NCBI GenBank assembly: GCA_016758965.1
Contig: JAEPRB010000143.1
Location: 1 to 64,000, forward strand
Reading direction: 5' to 3'
Length of the DNA stretch: 64,000 nucleotides
Source of the DNA: Circinella minor
Taxonomy: Eukaryota; Mucoromycota; Mucoromycetes; Mucorales; Lichtheimiaceae
Below, piece by piece: positions 13,510-25,071 of the stretch. The translations under genes were made by a program, and so were the position numbers. The notes beneath the pieces are model-generated. The model ran no database searches, was not told where the DNA came from, and worked only from the letters and a program-made list of their open reading frames with translations. Within the stretch, counting starts at the first letter, position 1; each line of letters starts with the position of its first letter.

Positions 13510-14149
13510 TCTATGAGCGGTTTTTTCTTTGCGGTGAAAGCAGGAAACTTGAAAAAAAAAAAAAAAAAAGCAGAGTTGGGGGAAACCCAAGATTTCTTTT
13601 TTTTTTTTAAAAAATCGTCAAGTGACTGCGGGTTTTTTCTGGATATATATATGATATAAATTGGGAAAATATCCTAGATATAAACACTTGTTAATTCTTG
13701 TATATCGTTGGAGAATCCTACTTTATAATTATTTGATATATCAATAATTGAGTATATAATTTTTTTTAAAAAGTATCTTAGTAAAAGGAATAATGAATAC
13801 CTATAATTTAGATATATATTATACTAATCAATTCAATAATAAAATAAAAAGGTTTTTATTTATTTATTGATACATATTAAAAAATTAAGCTTTATTCATA
13901 TCATAACAGCATACTATATATATATATATATATGGATAGTCATAAAAAATTATTAGTAGATAATATACAGTAAAATATATTTGAAAAAGACTGTGATGGT
14001 CTAAAGAACTAGTTTTGAATCAAGTTGTTGAACAACAAAGGTCGGGCGGCATTTTTCAGACCCACACTTTTTTTTAATATTTTTTTCACTCCAGCAGCTG
14101 CGAATTTGAGCTTTTACACTCCAACACATATTATATATACATATACACC
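13510..14149. other. Divergent promoter region of RRP6 (-) and SF3B6 (+)
   Basis: 640 bases between two start codons that face away from each other, so both core promoters must lie here. It holds A/T runs, an AT repeat at 13917-13932 and no clear TATAAA at the usual distance from either start. Confidence 0.7.
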
Positions 14150-14878
14150 ATGAATCCACAAACGGGTCCACGATCGGTAAACGATTCTCACCTATTATAA
14201 TTCTCTTTACAATATATTATATTAATGAAAATAAAATTTATAGGCACGTTTACCACCAGAAGTCAACAGAGCATTATTAGTAAGGTAAAAAAAAAAAACA
14301 TGATCATACACTTTTTTTTAATTGAATCCTGTCCAATAGTTGATCTAAAATCTAACTTACTATTTGTTTTATGTATAAATAGGAATTTACCATTTAAAAT
14401 CACAGCAGAAGAAATGTACGATGTCTTTGGAAAATATGGTGCTATACGTCAAATACGAGTGTATGTTTTTGTTTTATCTTTTAATTACGATTAGAATAGA
14501 TTCAAAGGAAAAGGAGAAAACTAATAGTGTTAAATATACATATATATAGTGGTAATGCAGCAGATACACGTGGAACAGCTTTTGTAGTATATGATGACAT
14601 TTATGATGCCAAAAATGCTTGTGAACATTTACAAGGTTTTAACATTCTTGGACGATATCTCATTGTACTTTATTATCAACAAAACAAGGTTACTAAAAAA
14701 ATGAATCTTCAAAAGAAGGAAGAGGAACTAAAGGAATTGAAAAAGTACGTATCTTTCTACTATACACTATATATATATATTTAATTGGTATATAGATGTA
14801 TATCAAGAATACTAACATATAAATATCTGAATTATTTATTGTTATAAAAATAGTCGATACGGTGTTGGTGATGATTAA
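14150..14878 (+). CDS. SF3B6: Splicing factor 3B subunit 6 (SF3b14a/p14)
   Basis: Five exons: 14150-14176, 14244-14284, 14383-14460, 14550-14744, 14854-14878; 121 residues, near the 125 of human p14. It is the U2 snRNP subunit that contacts the branch-point adenosine and binds SF3B1. One RRM covers about residues 20-95: RNP2-like LLVRNLPFKI and RNP1-like [10 protein letters not shown] are visible, along with [17 protein letters not shown] and the long C-terminal helix rich in Lys and Glu that contacts SF3B1. All junctions follow the family alignment; the last exon adds only eight residues. Nuclear. Identification is firm. Confidence 0.97.
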
Positions 14879-14997
14879 TTGTTCTGTTTTTACCCACTAA
14901 AAAAATAAAAAGAAAGGATTTACTCGTGTAAAAAAAAAAAATGGTTTATTGTAGATTTTGGAAATAACTTAGTGTAACAACTTTTGTTTCTATTTTT

Positions 14998-15032
<35 letters not shown>

Positions 15033-15076
15033 TTTTTCTTTGTTCACTTCTTTTGTTTTTCTGTAAAAATACAATC

Positions 15077-15764
15077 ATGCGCAATCATCTGTGTTTATTG
15101 TTTTTATTTGTCATGATAACGTTGTCGTCACTGGTAACGGTTGCCAATGCCTACATGAATGAGCCTTACCCACCGTTTATAATAACATCTCCTAAACATG
15201 GTCAAATCGTAAAACCAGGTGACACTGTCAAAATCACTTGGTAAGAGTTATACTTTATTTCTTTTTCTTTTCAGTTTTGTCATTTATTGAAAAGGAAAAA
15301 AAAAAAAAAAAACTTATATATTTTATATAAAAAGGGAATTATCTCCTGATACAAAATACCCACTTTACGGCTATGCTGCTTCAAGAACGTCTCGTACAGT
15401 CGGTAAAATATATTTTTATTTTTTTTTTCGATTCAAATAGGAATCGGCAAAAGGAGCGAGAGCGAGAGGAGGTGGTTGAAGAAGTTACTATCTAGAATAA
15501 AATATTTACATCTAACTGACACACAACACATCGATTTACTTTATAGCCGGCTTATTACCGCCAGACAGTTCATCAACAGAACGATACATTCAAAATATCG
15601 AAACTCATTTATTATTTACGAACTTTGAATATGACTGGATAGTAAATGAATCAACTGAACCAGGAACATATCAACTTGGAATTGGGTTTTATTTTCATCA
15701 AGCATCCCCAGTTTTTCATGTTGTTGAAAAAGAAGAAGATCAAACTTCATTACTTACCCGATGA
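15077..15764 (+). CDS. Secreted Kre9/Knh1-like protein
   Basis: Three exons: 15077-15240, 15335-15402, 15547-15764; 149 residues. The first 25 form a clear signal peptide (hydrophobic LCLLFLFVMITL core, VANA before the cut). The mature part opens with PPFIITSPKHGQIVKPGDTV followed by ITW, the pattern of the Ser-Thr-rich/Kre9-Knh1 N-terminal domain (PF10342 type), an Ig-like fold; GTYQLGIGFYF near the end is the last strand. Unlike many relatives there is no Ser/Thr-rich stalk or GPI-anchor signal, so a soluble secreted or wall-associated product is inferred. Role in beta-glucan or wall assembly is by family only. A long T run lies just before the start. Confidence 0.75.
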
Positions 15765-16315
15765 TGGATGTTGATCAAAGATAGAAACAAACTTTCACGG
15801 AACGGCGATTTTCCAGAGAATACTATAACATAAAACGGAACAAGGAAGAACAAACACTTTTTACCCTCTCTCTTTCTTTTTTTTTTTTTTTTCACTCCCC
15901 AGTTCAATTTAAGAATGGTCCTTTTTTTTTTTTTATTAGCCTCGGGCTCTAATGATTATTTCATCTTATAAAAGCTTTCCCATCCAAACTCTCCACAAAA
16001 CCCTCCAGGGACCGATTAGAAGACAACAAAATAAGAAACCTAAATTTGACATCCTTTAGAAGAAAAAAGGAATTTGCTTGTTTGTAAAATGTATAAAATG
16101 ATTTCTTTTTGTTGCTTTGAATTTGTATTATAAAAAAAAAAAAAAAAAACCTACGATATATATAGCCTATACTTTTTCATTTTCGTATTTTTGTATTTCT
16201 TTTTCAATTGTCGTTTGATTTTTCTTTATTATTCGTTTAATTTTGTGGATTGCTTTTTTTTTTCTTTGAGGTGCGGATTATATAATACGGAAAAAAACAA
16301 AAAATTTTAATCAAC
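15765..16315. other. Spacer between Kre9-like gene and aspartic protease
   Basis: About 550 bases, no gene. T runs at 15878-15892 and 15921-15934, an A run at 16131-16149 and a TA-rich TTATATAATA at 16278-16287 about 30 bases before the protease start, which may serve as its TATA element. Confidence 0.6.
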
Positions 16316-17716
16316 ATGAGATTGGCATATTTATCATCTGCACTACTATTTTGGTTAACTTTCGTGGCATCAGCACCTAGCCCAGCAAAACACAAAGTGA
16401 AGTTACGTCGATTTGGAAACAATACATCTCCTTCCTCATTTATTGTCTCTGGTAAAGAAAGACAAGTGTCATATCAAAATGGCAGTGGTAATTATCATCT
16501 TTTTTTCATTCTTACTATTATATTCATAAAATTCAAAATTATGCAAAACGTCAATTTTAAAATAAATTTAAAATTAATGTTTATTTGTTATTAAACAGGT
16601 TATTATGGCGCCATCACCTTGGGCAATCCACCTCAAGAATTTAATGTTGTATTTGATACCGGGAGTGCCGATCTCTGGGTAGTATCATCTAAATGTACTA
16701 CTGTAGATATCTGTTATAATCATCGTAAATATATTACTGCTGATTCCACTACTTATCATGTCAATAAAGATAAGCGCTCTATTGACGTATGGTATGGAAC
16801 CGGCCATATTAGCGCACGTTTAGGCCATGATACTGTGAATTTGGCGAACGGGGCAATAGAAATCAAAAATCAAGTTGTAGCTGATGCAACCGTATTATCT
16901 CGCGATTTTATTGGTTCACCATTTGATGGGATCTTTGGATTAGGATTGGAAGACTTATCATCCAGTCCAAAGTATTTACCACCTTTTTACACTATGATGG
17001 AACAAGGAATGTTGCACGAACCGTTATTTGCCTTTTATACACAAGCCAACATGGGAGAAATTGATTTTGGCGGGATTGATCCGAGCCGATACAAGGGCTC
17101 GATCCATTATGTGGATGTGATTGATAATAAGTTTTGGATGGTTGAAATGGATTCTTTTAGATACAGTAATGGAATTAAAGGCGGGAGTCGTAATGTGATT
17201 ATTGATAGTGGTACGACGTTAATCATCACTACTCCCAAAGACGCAATGGCTATTCATAGCGTGATTCCGGGTGCACTGAATAATGGGGACTCAACATGGT
17301 CAATCCCTTGTCATCATGTGAATTCGCTTCCAGATTTGTTGCTAACAATAGGGGGTAAGACACTCGCCATTTCCCCACAAAATTATGTTCTCCGTCCTGC
17401 AGGTCACACGAGCTCCTTGTGTTTATCAGGTATTTCTGGCCAGATATTAAATGACGAAGATGATGAGGATGAAGAGACTTGGATCTTAGGAGATGTATTT
17501 ATGAAACAATTCTATACGGTAAATATGATAATTTGGATCTGTTTATGTATATATGTACTGCGTGGATGAATGGATGAAAGAATGGTAATGATAATGATAA
17601 TGCAAATATTAACTAATCAATTATGATATATTTGTTGCTGGTGGGGTCGGTTACTATATTACTTTTAGGTGTTTGATGTTGGACATCATCGTATCGGACT
17701 TGCGGAAGCCAGATAA
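16316..17716 (+). CDS. Secreted pepsin-like aspartic protease (family A1)
   Basis: Three exons: 16316-16487, 16599-17518, 17669-17716; 379 residues. Signal peptide at about residues 1-19 (ends VASA), a short basic propeptide of about 35 residues, then a bilobal pepsin domain. Both active-site motifs are present: DTGSADLWVVSS with Asp77 and VIIDSGTT with Asp260; the flap tyrosine is Tyr123 in YGTG. The late WILGDVFMKQFYTVFDVG and IGLAEA give the conserved C-terminal strand. The stretch DDEDDEDEET before it is unusually acidic. By family it degrades protein outside the cell or in the vacuole. Two potential N-glycosylation sequons occur in the propeptide. It ends 56 bases from the convergent RbfA gene. 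Confidence 0.93.
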
Positions 17717-17772
17717 AAATTGTTCTTGTTCTTGCTTTTGTTATAGCTTTGTTATTATTATTGTTCTTGTTA

Positions 17773-18778
17773 TTATTCTTTTTGTTCTGCAGAAATTTTT
17801 TCGAAAATAGTATTTAATTCACTTGTTTGAGTATCCGAAACAAATTTTATGGACACTGGTCTTTGTAAACCTGCATGTGCTCGAATCAATTGTTCAAGTT
17901 GATTTCCATGTGTCTGCAGTGCACGATGGACGTGACCCTATAATGTATTTTTATTTGATCCATTCCCAAACAAAGAAAAAAAATTAATACAACTTTTTTT
18001 TTGTTGATAAATATGTAAATATACACAAGTAAAAGAAATGGAATTGTTGTTTTAACATCTCTTTCCTTACCTTCTCATGCTTTTGTTCAGTTGCAGGTTC
18101 ATATAATATATTACATTTTCGAAGGTTACGTGATACTTTAACCTATATATATTATAATTCAAAAAAAGTAAAGATTCACCACAGCTATTATTAAAATAAA
18201 TGAAATCAGGTGCAGAAAAAGGGTCTAAAGGGTTCTAGTTCTCTCAACAATTTTTTTTTTATCTACCATGTGAATTGAAACATAAGAAGAAGTCACCCAT
18301 CGTGTAGGCAGTGGTTCAATGGAAAACATTTTGTTTAGTCCACGATGGATACGCTGAGCCAGTTTTTGCTGTGCGACTGTGGGTGCCGAGTCATTTTCAT
18401 CCATGTTGATGGATCGCGGACTCTTTTTATACACATGATCTAACCCTACACTACTTGCATCATTGATATGGGTTGCATTGTTCTATACGGCAAAAAAAAA
18501 AAATAAACAAAAATAAACAAAAGATAACTAAATATATACTTCTTTGTCAATTAAAATATTCTGCTTTTCCTTACCATATCAGTTGCCTTCAATGATTTTT
18601 GTAACTTTTTCTTTGCCTTAAAATACTTTAGAAATTTTCCAGGTATCATATATTCATCTAATATTTGTTTTTCCATTGAAGAAAGTTTTTCTTGAGCAGT
18701 AATTGTAGTATTGGAAGGTGGTTTTGTTGCTCGTGTTGATAATGATCGTACTTGATTCCATAATCGATTCATTGACAT
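17773..18778 (-). CDS. RBFA: Mitochondrial ribosome-binding factor A-like protein
   Basis: Four minus-strand exons: 18575-18778, 18267-18482, 18071-18142, 17773-17937; 218 residues. RbfA binds the small ribosomal subunit late in assembly. The N-terminus (MNRLWNQVRSLSTRATK) is a basic, Arg/Ser-rich mitochondrial presequence. The KH-like core runs from about residue 110: QRIHRGLNKMFS, then VKVSRNLRKCNILYEP and the family-typical helix RALQTHGNQLEQLIRAHAGL followed by RPVSIKFVSD. A second ATG lies two codons after the first; either could be used. Identification rests on the order of these strands and helices plus the KH-type linker; moderately firm. Confidence 0.8.
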
Positions 18779-20682
18779 TTTGTATTTTGTGAAAAAAAAT
18801 ATGTAAAAAAAAAAAAAAAGAATAAGGGATTGTGGGAGTTTGAAAATCAAAAATTCCTGTTGGATATAGATGGTACGAAAATAAACCAATCGCTGCGTTT
18901 CCGTGGAAATAAAAAAAAAAAAACGCTGCTTATGGGATGGTTAATACATTATATATATGTATACCGTGAGTGCACTATATGAGGGTCCTTATGGTTATCA
19001 TTAGGGGTTATAATAGTATAATCAATAGTTTGTTATACCATGAAGCTGGGGGTGTATGTAAAACGGTACTTTGGTGAAACAATAAAAGCACCTCTCATAT
19101 TGCTTAGAAACTGAAAAAAAAGTGTACCACGTTATCTTCTCAAATGTTACTGATGGACTTACCAAAGAGTTTAATTGTTATTTATACAGTACTAAAGCAT
19201 AATTCCTGCAAAAAAAAAAAAAAAAAAAAAAAAAGAGACCATATGATAATGTGTGACCTAAAAAATGATTAACAATAACATTTGAACAAATGACAATAAG
19301 CAAAGATAACAAATATTTAATTGATCTGTGAATATCTGTGTAAATTGTACGTATACATATTAGAGAGCTCATGAAAAGATAGATTGATAAAAAATAATTG
19401 ATGGATAAGAGAGTAACTTTATTATCATCGATCTTTTTTCTTAAAAAAAAAAAAACAATTGGAACAATCACATCATAGATAATCAGAAACTATAATTGTT
19501 TCTTCTTTTTGTTTCTCTCTCAGACGACCAAGCTAAAAGAAAATAGGAGAGCAGATTTTAAGAAACCAAATCAAGTAAGCAAACAAGAATAAGGGAAAGG
19601 GGGCTAATATGAAAGGTCATGAGCTGTTTGGTATCAACTGTTTATAACAAGTCTTTTTTTTTTAGGTGGCAAAAATAAAACGCCAAAGAAAAAGGAAAGG
19701 GCTGTCAAGGTACACCCCCCCCAATTTATAACTCCACCTTTTTTTTCGTTCTATTCTTCTCTTCCCCCCCCCAAAGAAATACTTACCCTTTTGGTTTCTG
19801 TTGATGGTTGTATTTTTTTTTCCTAATCTGCGGGGTAAGAGTAAAAGAATGAATAACTTATGATTGGGTCAGATCACCAACAAAGAGCCTTATTGAAAAA
19901 AAATATATGTTACTGTATAACGAAAAAAAAAGTAGAGCAAATGGGGCTTTTGTATATATGGATAAATAGTACCTTGTGAGTTAACAAATAAAAATAATGC
20001 ATAATACAATGGTTTTTTAAATGTATTATGTATCGAGAGTATATATACATATAAATATATAAGATGCATGATTGTGTATACATATTATTAGACAAGCACA
20101 CACATAAAATTTTATACTTAAAATATAATAATAAAAAACAATCTCAAGACCCAAGATAATAACTCTTTTAAAGCAAAATATAAATCAAGGAGAAGAAAGT
20201 CATAATTATTATTATGGTAGTGTCTAGTTTCTTATTTTATTTTTGGGGGGGGGATCGAAAGAAAACGCATTACACGTGTATGTATATACAAAAAGACATT
20301 AAATATAGGACTTTAGAGACATAGATCTTTTTCTTCTATGAACTAACCCCCAAGTTATTTGTTCCGGGTAATCTTTTTCAACCGAAGGTCAGGGCGGGAT
20401 TTTTTTTTTTCTGTGAGTTCTTGTGATGAAATAGACAAGTTGGATTCTTTTTCTAAATCAGCGTGCAACCTCAAATGCTATATAAAGGGCAAAGATAATG
20501 CTCAATTTCCTTTTTCCATTCCACCCCTTTTCAATCTTTAAACATTCTTTTTCTTAATTCTTTATATTCTAATAGCCACCATTCTCATACATTAAGAGTA
20601 TAATAGCAACGAAGCAACAACACACTAATAAAATATCATAAACCACCCCTCTCTTTTTCTTCTATTCTTACATTATTAAAAA
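18779..20682. other. Divergent spacer between RBFA (-) and MCH1-like gene (+)
   Basis: 1.9 kb with no gene. It contains A runs (about 24 A at 19210-19233), short C and G runs (19715-19722, 19763-19772, 20244-20253) and the promoter of the transporter at its right end. The frames seen there come from homopolymers. Confidence 0.6.
20479..20487 (+). promoter_or_regulatory. TATA box candidate of MCH1-like gene
   Basis: TATATAAAG, about 200 bases upstream of the start codon, followed by a pyrimidine-rich leader at 20505-20675. Confidence 0.45.
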
Positions 20683-22551
20683 ATGTTACAACACCCAACC
20701 AAGTTTGCATTGGCATTGTCGTTTCTGACGGCAATTTTAGTGGCCAATATGTCTGGTCCTCAATATGTTTATCCAGCATTTGGTACATCATTGACAACAA
20801 AATTTCACTGGACCGCTCTAGAGAATAGTCTTGTCAGTACTGCAAGTTTTGTTGGTGTGTCTTTTTCAGGTCCCTTATGTGCTTGGATGGTGAACTACTT
20901 GGGTATTCGTGGGTAAGTTTATGGGTTTTTTTTTTTTAATTTTAAAATGAATTATAAATTAGATGATTCGATTTTGATTTGTCAAAAAAGAGAAAACAAT
21001 AACAAAAATGGAAATAAATAAAGATATTAAAGTTTTGTTTCTATATTTCATTTTGGGCAATCGCACACAATTCCACTAGTACATTGCGTGTGTCAGGAAT
21101 TTTGGCATTTGCAGGTCCATTTTTGCTAGCACAGACTTATGCAGGTAGACTTCCTAATCATTTTGTCCTTTGTGCCATTTATTTGGCATGTTTAGGTGTT
21201 TCGGGTGCTGCCGCTTACCTTTGTGCTCTTGATTCCCAGGTATATAATTTATTTTTACTATTTGTTTATTATCGGTATTGTTATAGATATAAAAAAAAAA
21301 TGCAAAGTATATTTTTGTATATCACATTTTAACCATTATAAATAAAATGTTTCTTTTTTTTTTTTTTTTTTTTAGTCTCACAATTTCAAGGCATACCGAG
21401 GCATGACTATGGGTTTAACGAGTGCTAGTTTGGGTCTATGTGGAGTTGTCTTTTCTCAAGTGAATGATCACTTTTTCTCCAGTCACGATGAAGATGGTGA
21501 AGATAGTGAAGGTGTCTATGGTTTACTTTTATTCATGTCCATTGTAATGGCAAGTGCTATGGCCATTGGTGCCTTTATTTTAGGGCCACTTTCTCCTCCA
21601 GATGATATCCCGCCAAGCAAAATTCTCAAAGATGACGAAGAACATCGATATTTGCTTCAAGACGATCAAGCAACCTATAGTAGTGGTAGTACCCGTTATT
21701 TCTTAAATGACGATGATGATGATGCTGATACTGCTGTTGATCAAGAAAGCATTATTTCGACCAAGAGCGATACAAGTAGTGGACAAGAATTATCAAGTTT
21801 GGAATTTTTTTTACATCCTGCTGGATTTGCTCTTTTTGCTGCATTGTTTGTCGTTCTTGGATTAGGTTATGTCTATCTTGCCAGTATCGGTCAAATTCTT
21901 TTATCTTTGCCTGCAGACGGAAGTGCATCACCACAACATTTACGAAATATTCATGTTTCCGTATTCAGTCTGGCGAATTGTGGTGCTCGTGCTGCTTTTG
22001 GGACCTTAAGCGATATTTTGAAGCGATATTGGGGTATTCATCGTTTATGGATGTTTGTCGGTGCAGCTATCGGTATTCTGCTTAATATGCTTTATCTTAT
22101 CACATTTGTAAATACTACAGATGACCTTTTACCTGTTACGGTGTCGATGGCTGTTGTGTATGGAACTGTATTTGGTGTTGCCCCGGCGGCAACCACTGAA
22201 TTTGGTACTCAGGTAAAATATACATTTATAATTATAACCGAGATCTAGGGCACGAAATTTTTCATCACCTGTACATCATCATTCTAAAAACCTCTCCTTT
22301 TTTATTATTTTTAGACGTTTGTTCGTAACTGGGGATGGTTACTTTATGCTCCAGCTTTTGGTAGTCAAATTTTCAATATTCTATTTGGCTATTTCTACGA
22401 CAATGAAGCTCAACGCCAAGGTACTCATTTATGCCACGGTCCAACATGTTTCCGTCAAATTTATATTGTAGGCATAGGCTGTGCTTTGTCTTGTCTTGCT
22501 GTTTTATCTTGGTCTATTATCAAGCTAAAACTTTATAAATCATCACTATAA
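20683..22551 (+). CDS. MCH1: Mch1-like major facilitator transporter
   Basis: Four exons: 20683-20912, 21080-21239, 21376-22212, 22315-22551; 487 residues, essentially the length of yeast Mch1 (486). Twelve membrane segments can be drawn. The first half starts FALALSFLTAILVANMSGPQYVYPAFGTSL; the central loop, about residues 230-285, is acidic and disordered (HDEDGEDSEG and a run of Asp); the second half has ANCGARAAFGTLSDIL and the C-terminal TFVRNWGWLLYAPAFGSQIFN segment typical of the Mch1/nodulin-like MFS group. Yeast Mch1 is a vacuolar monocarboxylate-transporter homologue that does not move monocarboxylates, so the substrate here is open. Every junction is in frame and between or inside loops. 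Confidence 0.8.
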
Positions 22552-22600
22552 TTTTTCTTCTTTACCTTATTATTATAATAACAACGAACACGTTTAATAT

Positions 22601-22639
<39 letters not shown>

Positions 22640-25071
22640 GAATACCTCCCACTCTTCCCTTCTACTTAACCTTCCCGTCATTGTTTTTTTTTTTCGTATA
22701 TTATTTCTTCATCACAATTTTAATCTTTGCCATTCTTAAAACCAAGTAGTACATACAAATTTGTTATTAATTTTACCTTGTTTGTCTCTATTTTATTCCC
22801 CAACAACTCTACTTATACATAAATAGTCTTGTAAACATTGTAAACAACATTATAAAATAATAGCGGTAGTTTTTTCTTTTTTTTTTTTTTTTTGCGTACT
22901 GTCTACTCAATTTTCTTTATCTCAATATGATATTTTTATTTTAATTGTATATATAAATAGCCACATATTATACGTAAATGCATGTCACTTATAAATGCGC
23001 ATATATAATTGTGGTTCATATACTTATACAAGTGCTGGTTATAGATATGTATATGTAAATGTTTCTTGACATTCTTTTATAAAGTACTAGGAGAAAACAG
23101 TCAGAAGACATATATCTGTGAGAAAAATAGTTACACTATGTAAAGTGCTATGGTAAGGGACCTTCACAAACATACTAAAATACACATGGAAGCATATGGA
23201 AGAAGGAGACGGGAAAGAAGGAAAAGGAAGGGGAGATAACTTCTTTTCTAAAATGGACATCATTATAGACAACTTTAGATGCTAATAAAGACTAACAAAT
23301 ATTTGTCAAAAAAAAAAAAAAAAGATAACTTTAATACATATATTCTCGGCATGAACGAACAGTATATAAGTATAATAATATATATTTTAAAGCCCAATAT
23401 TGTATATATATCTTCTTCTCGTTACCCTTGTTATTAGCTAAGGGAGATTTAAAGACGAGGAAGGGGCAGTGTTTTGTCTATAAATACATGCAGTAGATAA
23501 AATACAGAAAAGGGGGAGTATTATTTTATATATGTAGGGGGGGGGCGATTCAAACCAAAAAAAAAAAAAATGTGGGGATTTATTTTGTTTACATATTTCT
23601 TTTTTGGGGGGAGTAAGTAAAGTGGTAGTGGAGAAGGAAATGATGGACATATCAGTCAGTACCATGCGGGCAACAGACGGACAAGGAAATAAGAGGGGCC
23701 ATACAATATTATTATTGGAGAGAAATATCAATACTCTGCTTAAAAATACGTTATTAATGATTGGTTCGCCATCATTATTATAATCAAAAAGCCTAATCTT
23801 TCGATTTTATCCATGATTATAATAAGACTAAATAACCTGTTTTTCATTCCTTTTGATAATAATAATGAAGATACGTAAAATATATAAATATTATTCAGTT
23901 AGTAGCTGGATAAACGAATTTAGTTGTCATGTTATTAATGATGATTTTCATTATACGGAATTATTAATGCTGACTTTATCCTACAAATAAAGAGCCCATG
24001 CTAATTGTAGTGTTGTTCATGTTTTGTAAGATGAACTCTGTGTTTATTTACCAATAAATCTACTAATGTTTGAAAGAGATATTTAAGATTTGCAGGATTT
24101 TGGATCGATTATACTTTGTGAACCATTTAATATGTTCCAAATAGAACAACAGAAGAGAAAAAAAAAAGAAACTGAAATATATTTATATTCGATACAGATA
24201 AATGTGTGTGATTCGTTTCATAATACTAAATTTAATGTACTTACCATTATTTGTTTGTTTGTTCTGTACATGAATCACGGGCCCAAAAGCTTGTGTGTGT
24301 TTATACAATCCTTCAATATCAACAATAACAAATGATGGTGACATTGTAATCCCTAGAACACCCGACAGTTTATATTTACGCACATGAGACTGTCTGTGTC
24401 ACATTTTGTTATCAAAAGAGGAGCGGCAGGTTTTAAGATGGAGCCTGGTTGCTGACAGACGAACAACATAAACGTGAAAGTATACAATCAACTGGTTAAT
24501 ATTGTATGGGGAATGATGCTCCATTATGATCAGTTTTAATCGTATACATATGTATACGTACGCTAATAATTATTATTAGAATAACCATGAGCTTTTTCTT
24601 TCATACATAACAAAAATATTTTCATATGTACCAAGCATTTAATGTAAATAGAAATAGTGGCTGACAACTCACATTTGAAATCATTACTGTTTGACATGAC
24701 GTGTTAATGAAAAGGCGTCGTGATCCAATTTTTTTTCACTTTCTATATACGTAATTCGCTGAATACAGTTATCAGTATCTCATACCATATTCATCAGTTC
24801 TAGTGAATAATTATACGTATCATAGATGATGTATCAATAATAATATATTACTGATACGTAATGAAACTTTTTTTTATTAATATTGTTATCAGGAAAAAAA
24901 GAAAGGTATATAATAGCATAAGTAATGGTGCTATATTAATATATGTGTTTAATTTATAGTTCGTTTCTTCCTTTCTGTTATAAAAAATACATTGTTAATT
25001 ATATATACAAGTTATAGTCAATTTTCGTTAAGTACTTGAAGTGAATAGTGTTTTTATATTCTATTTATAAG
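22552..25071. other. Convergent spacer between MCH1-like gene and RecQ gene
   Basis: 2.5 kb. Mostly AT-rich with an ACATAT repeat, T/A/G runs and no recognisable gene. Between about 24080 and 24480 the composition is less extreme and short frames occur on both strands; these are discussed as findings together with an 18-base palindrome. Confidence 0.55.
22605..22639. repeat. (ACATAT)~6 minisatellite
   Basis: Five full ACATAT units and one partial, 54 bases after the stop codon of the MCH1-like gene, so probably inside its 3' UTR. Confidence 0.9.
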
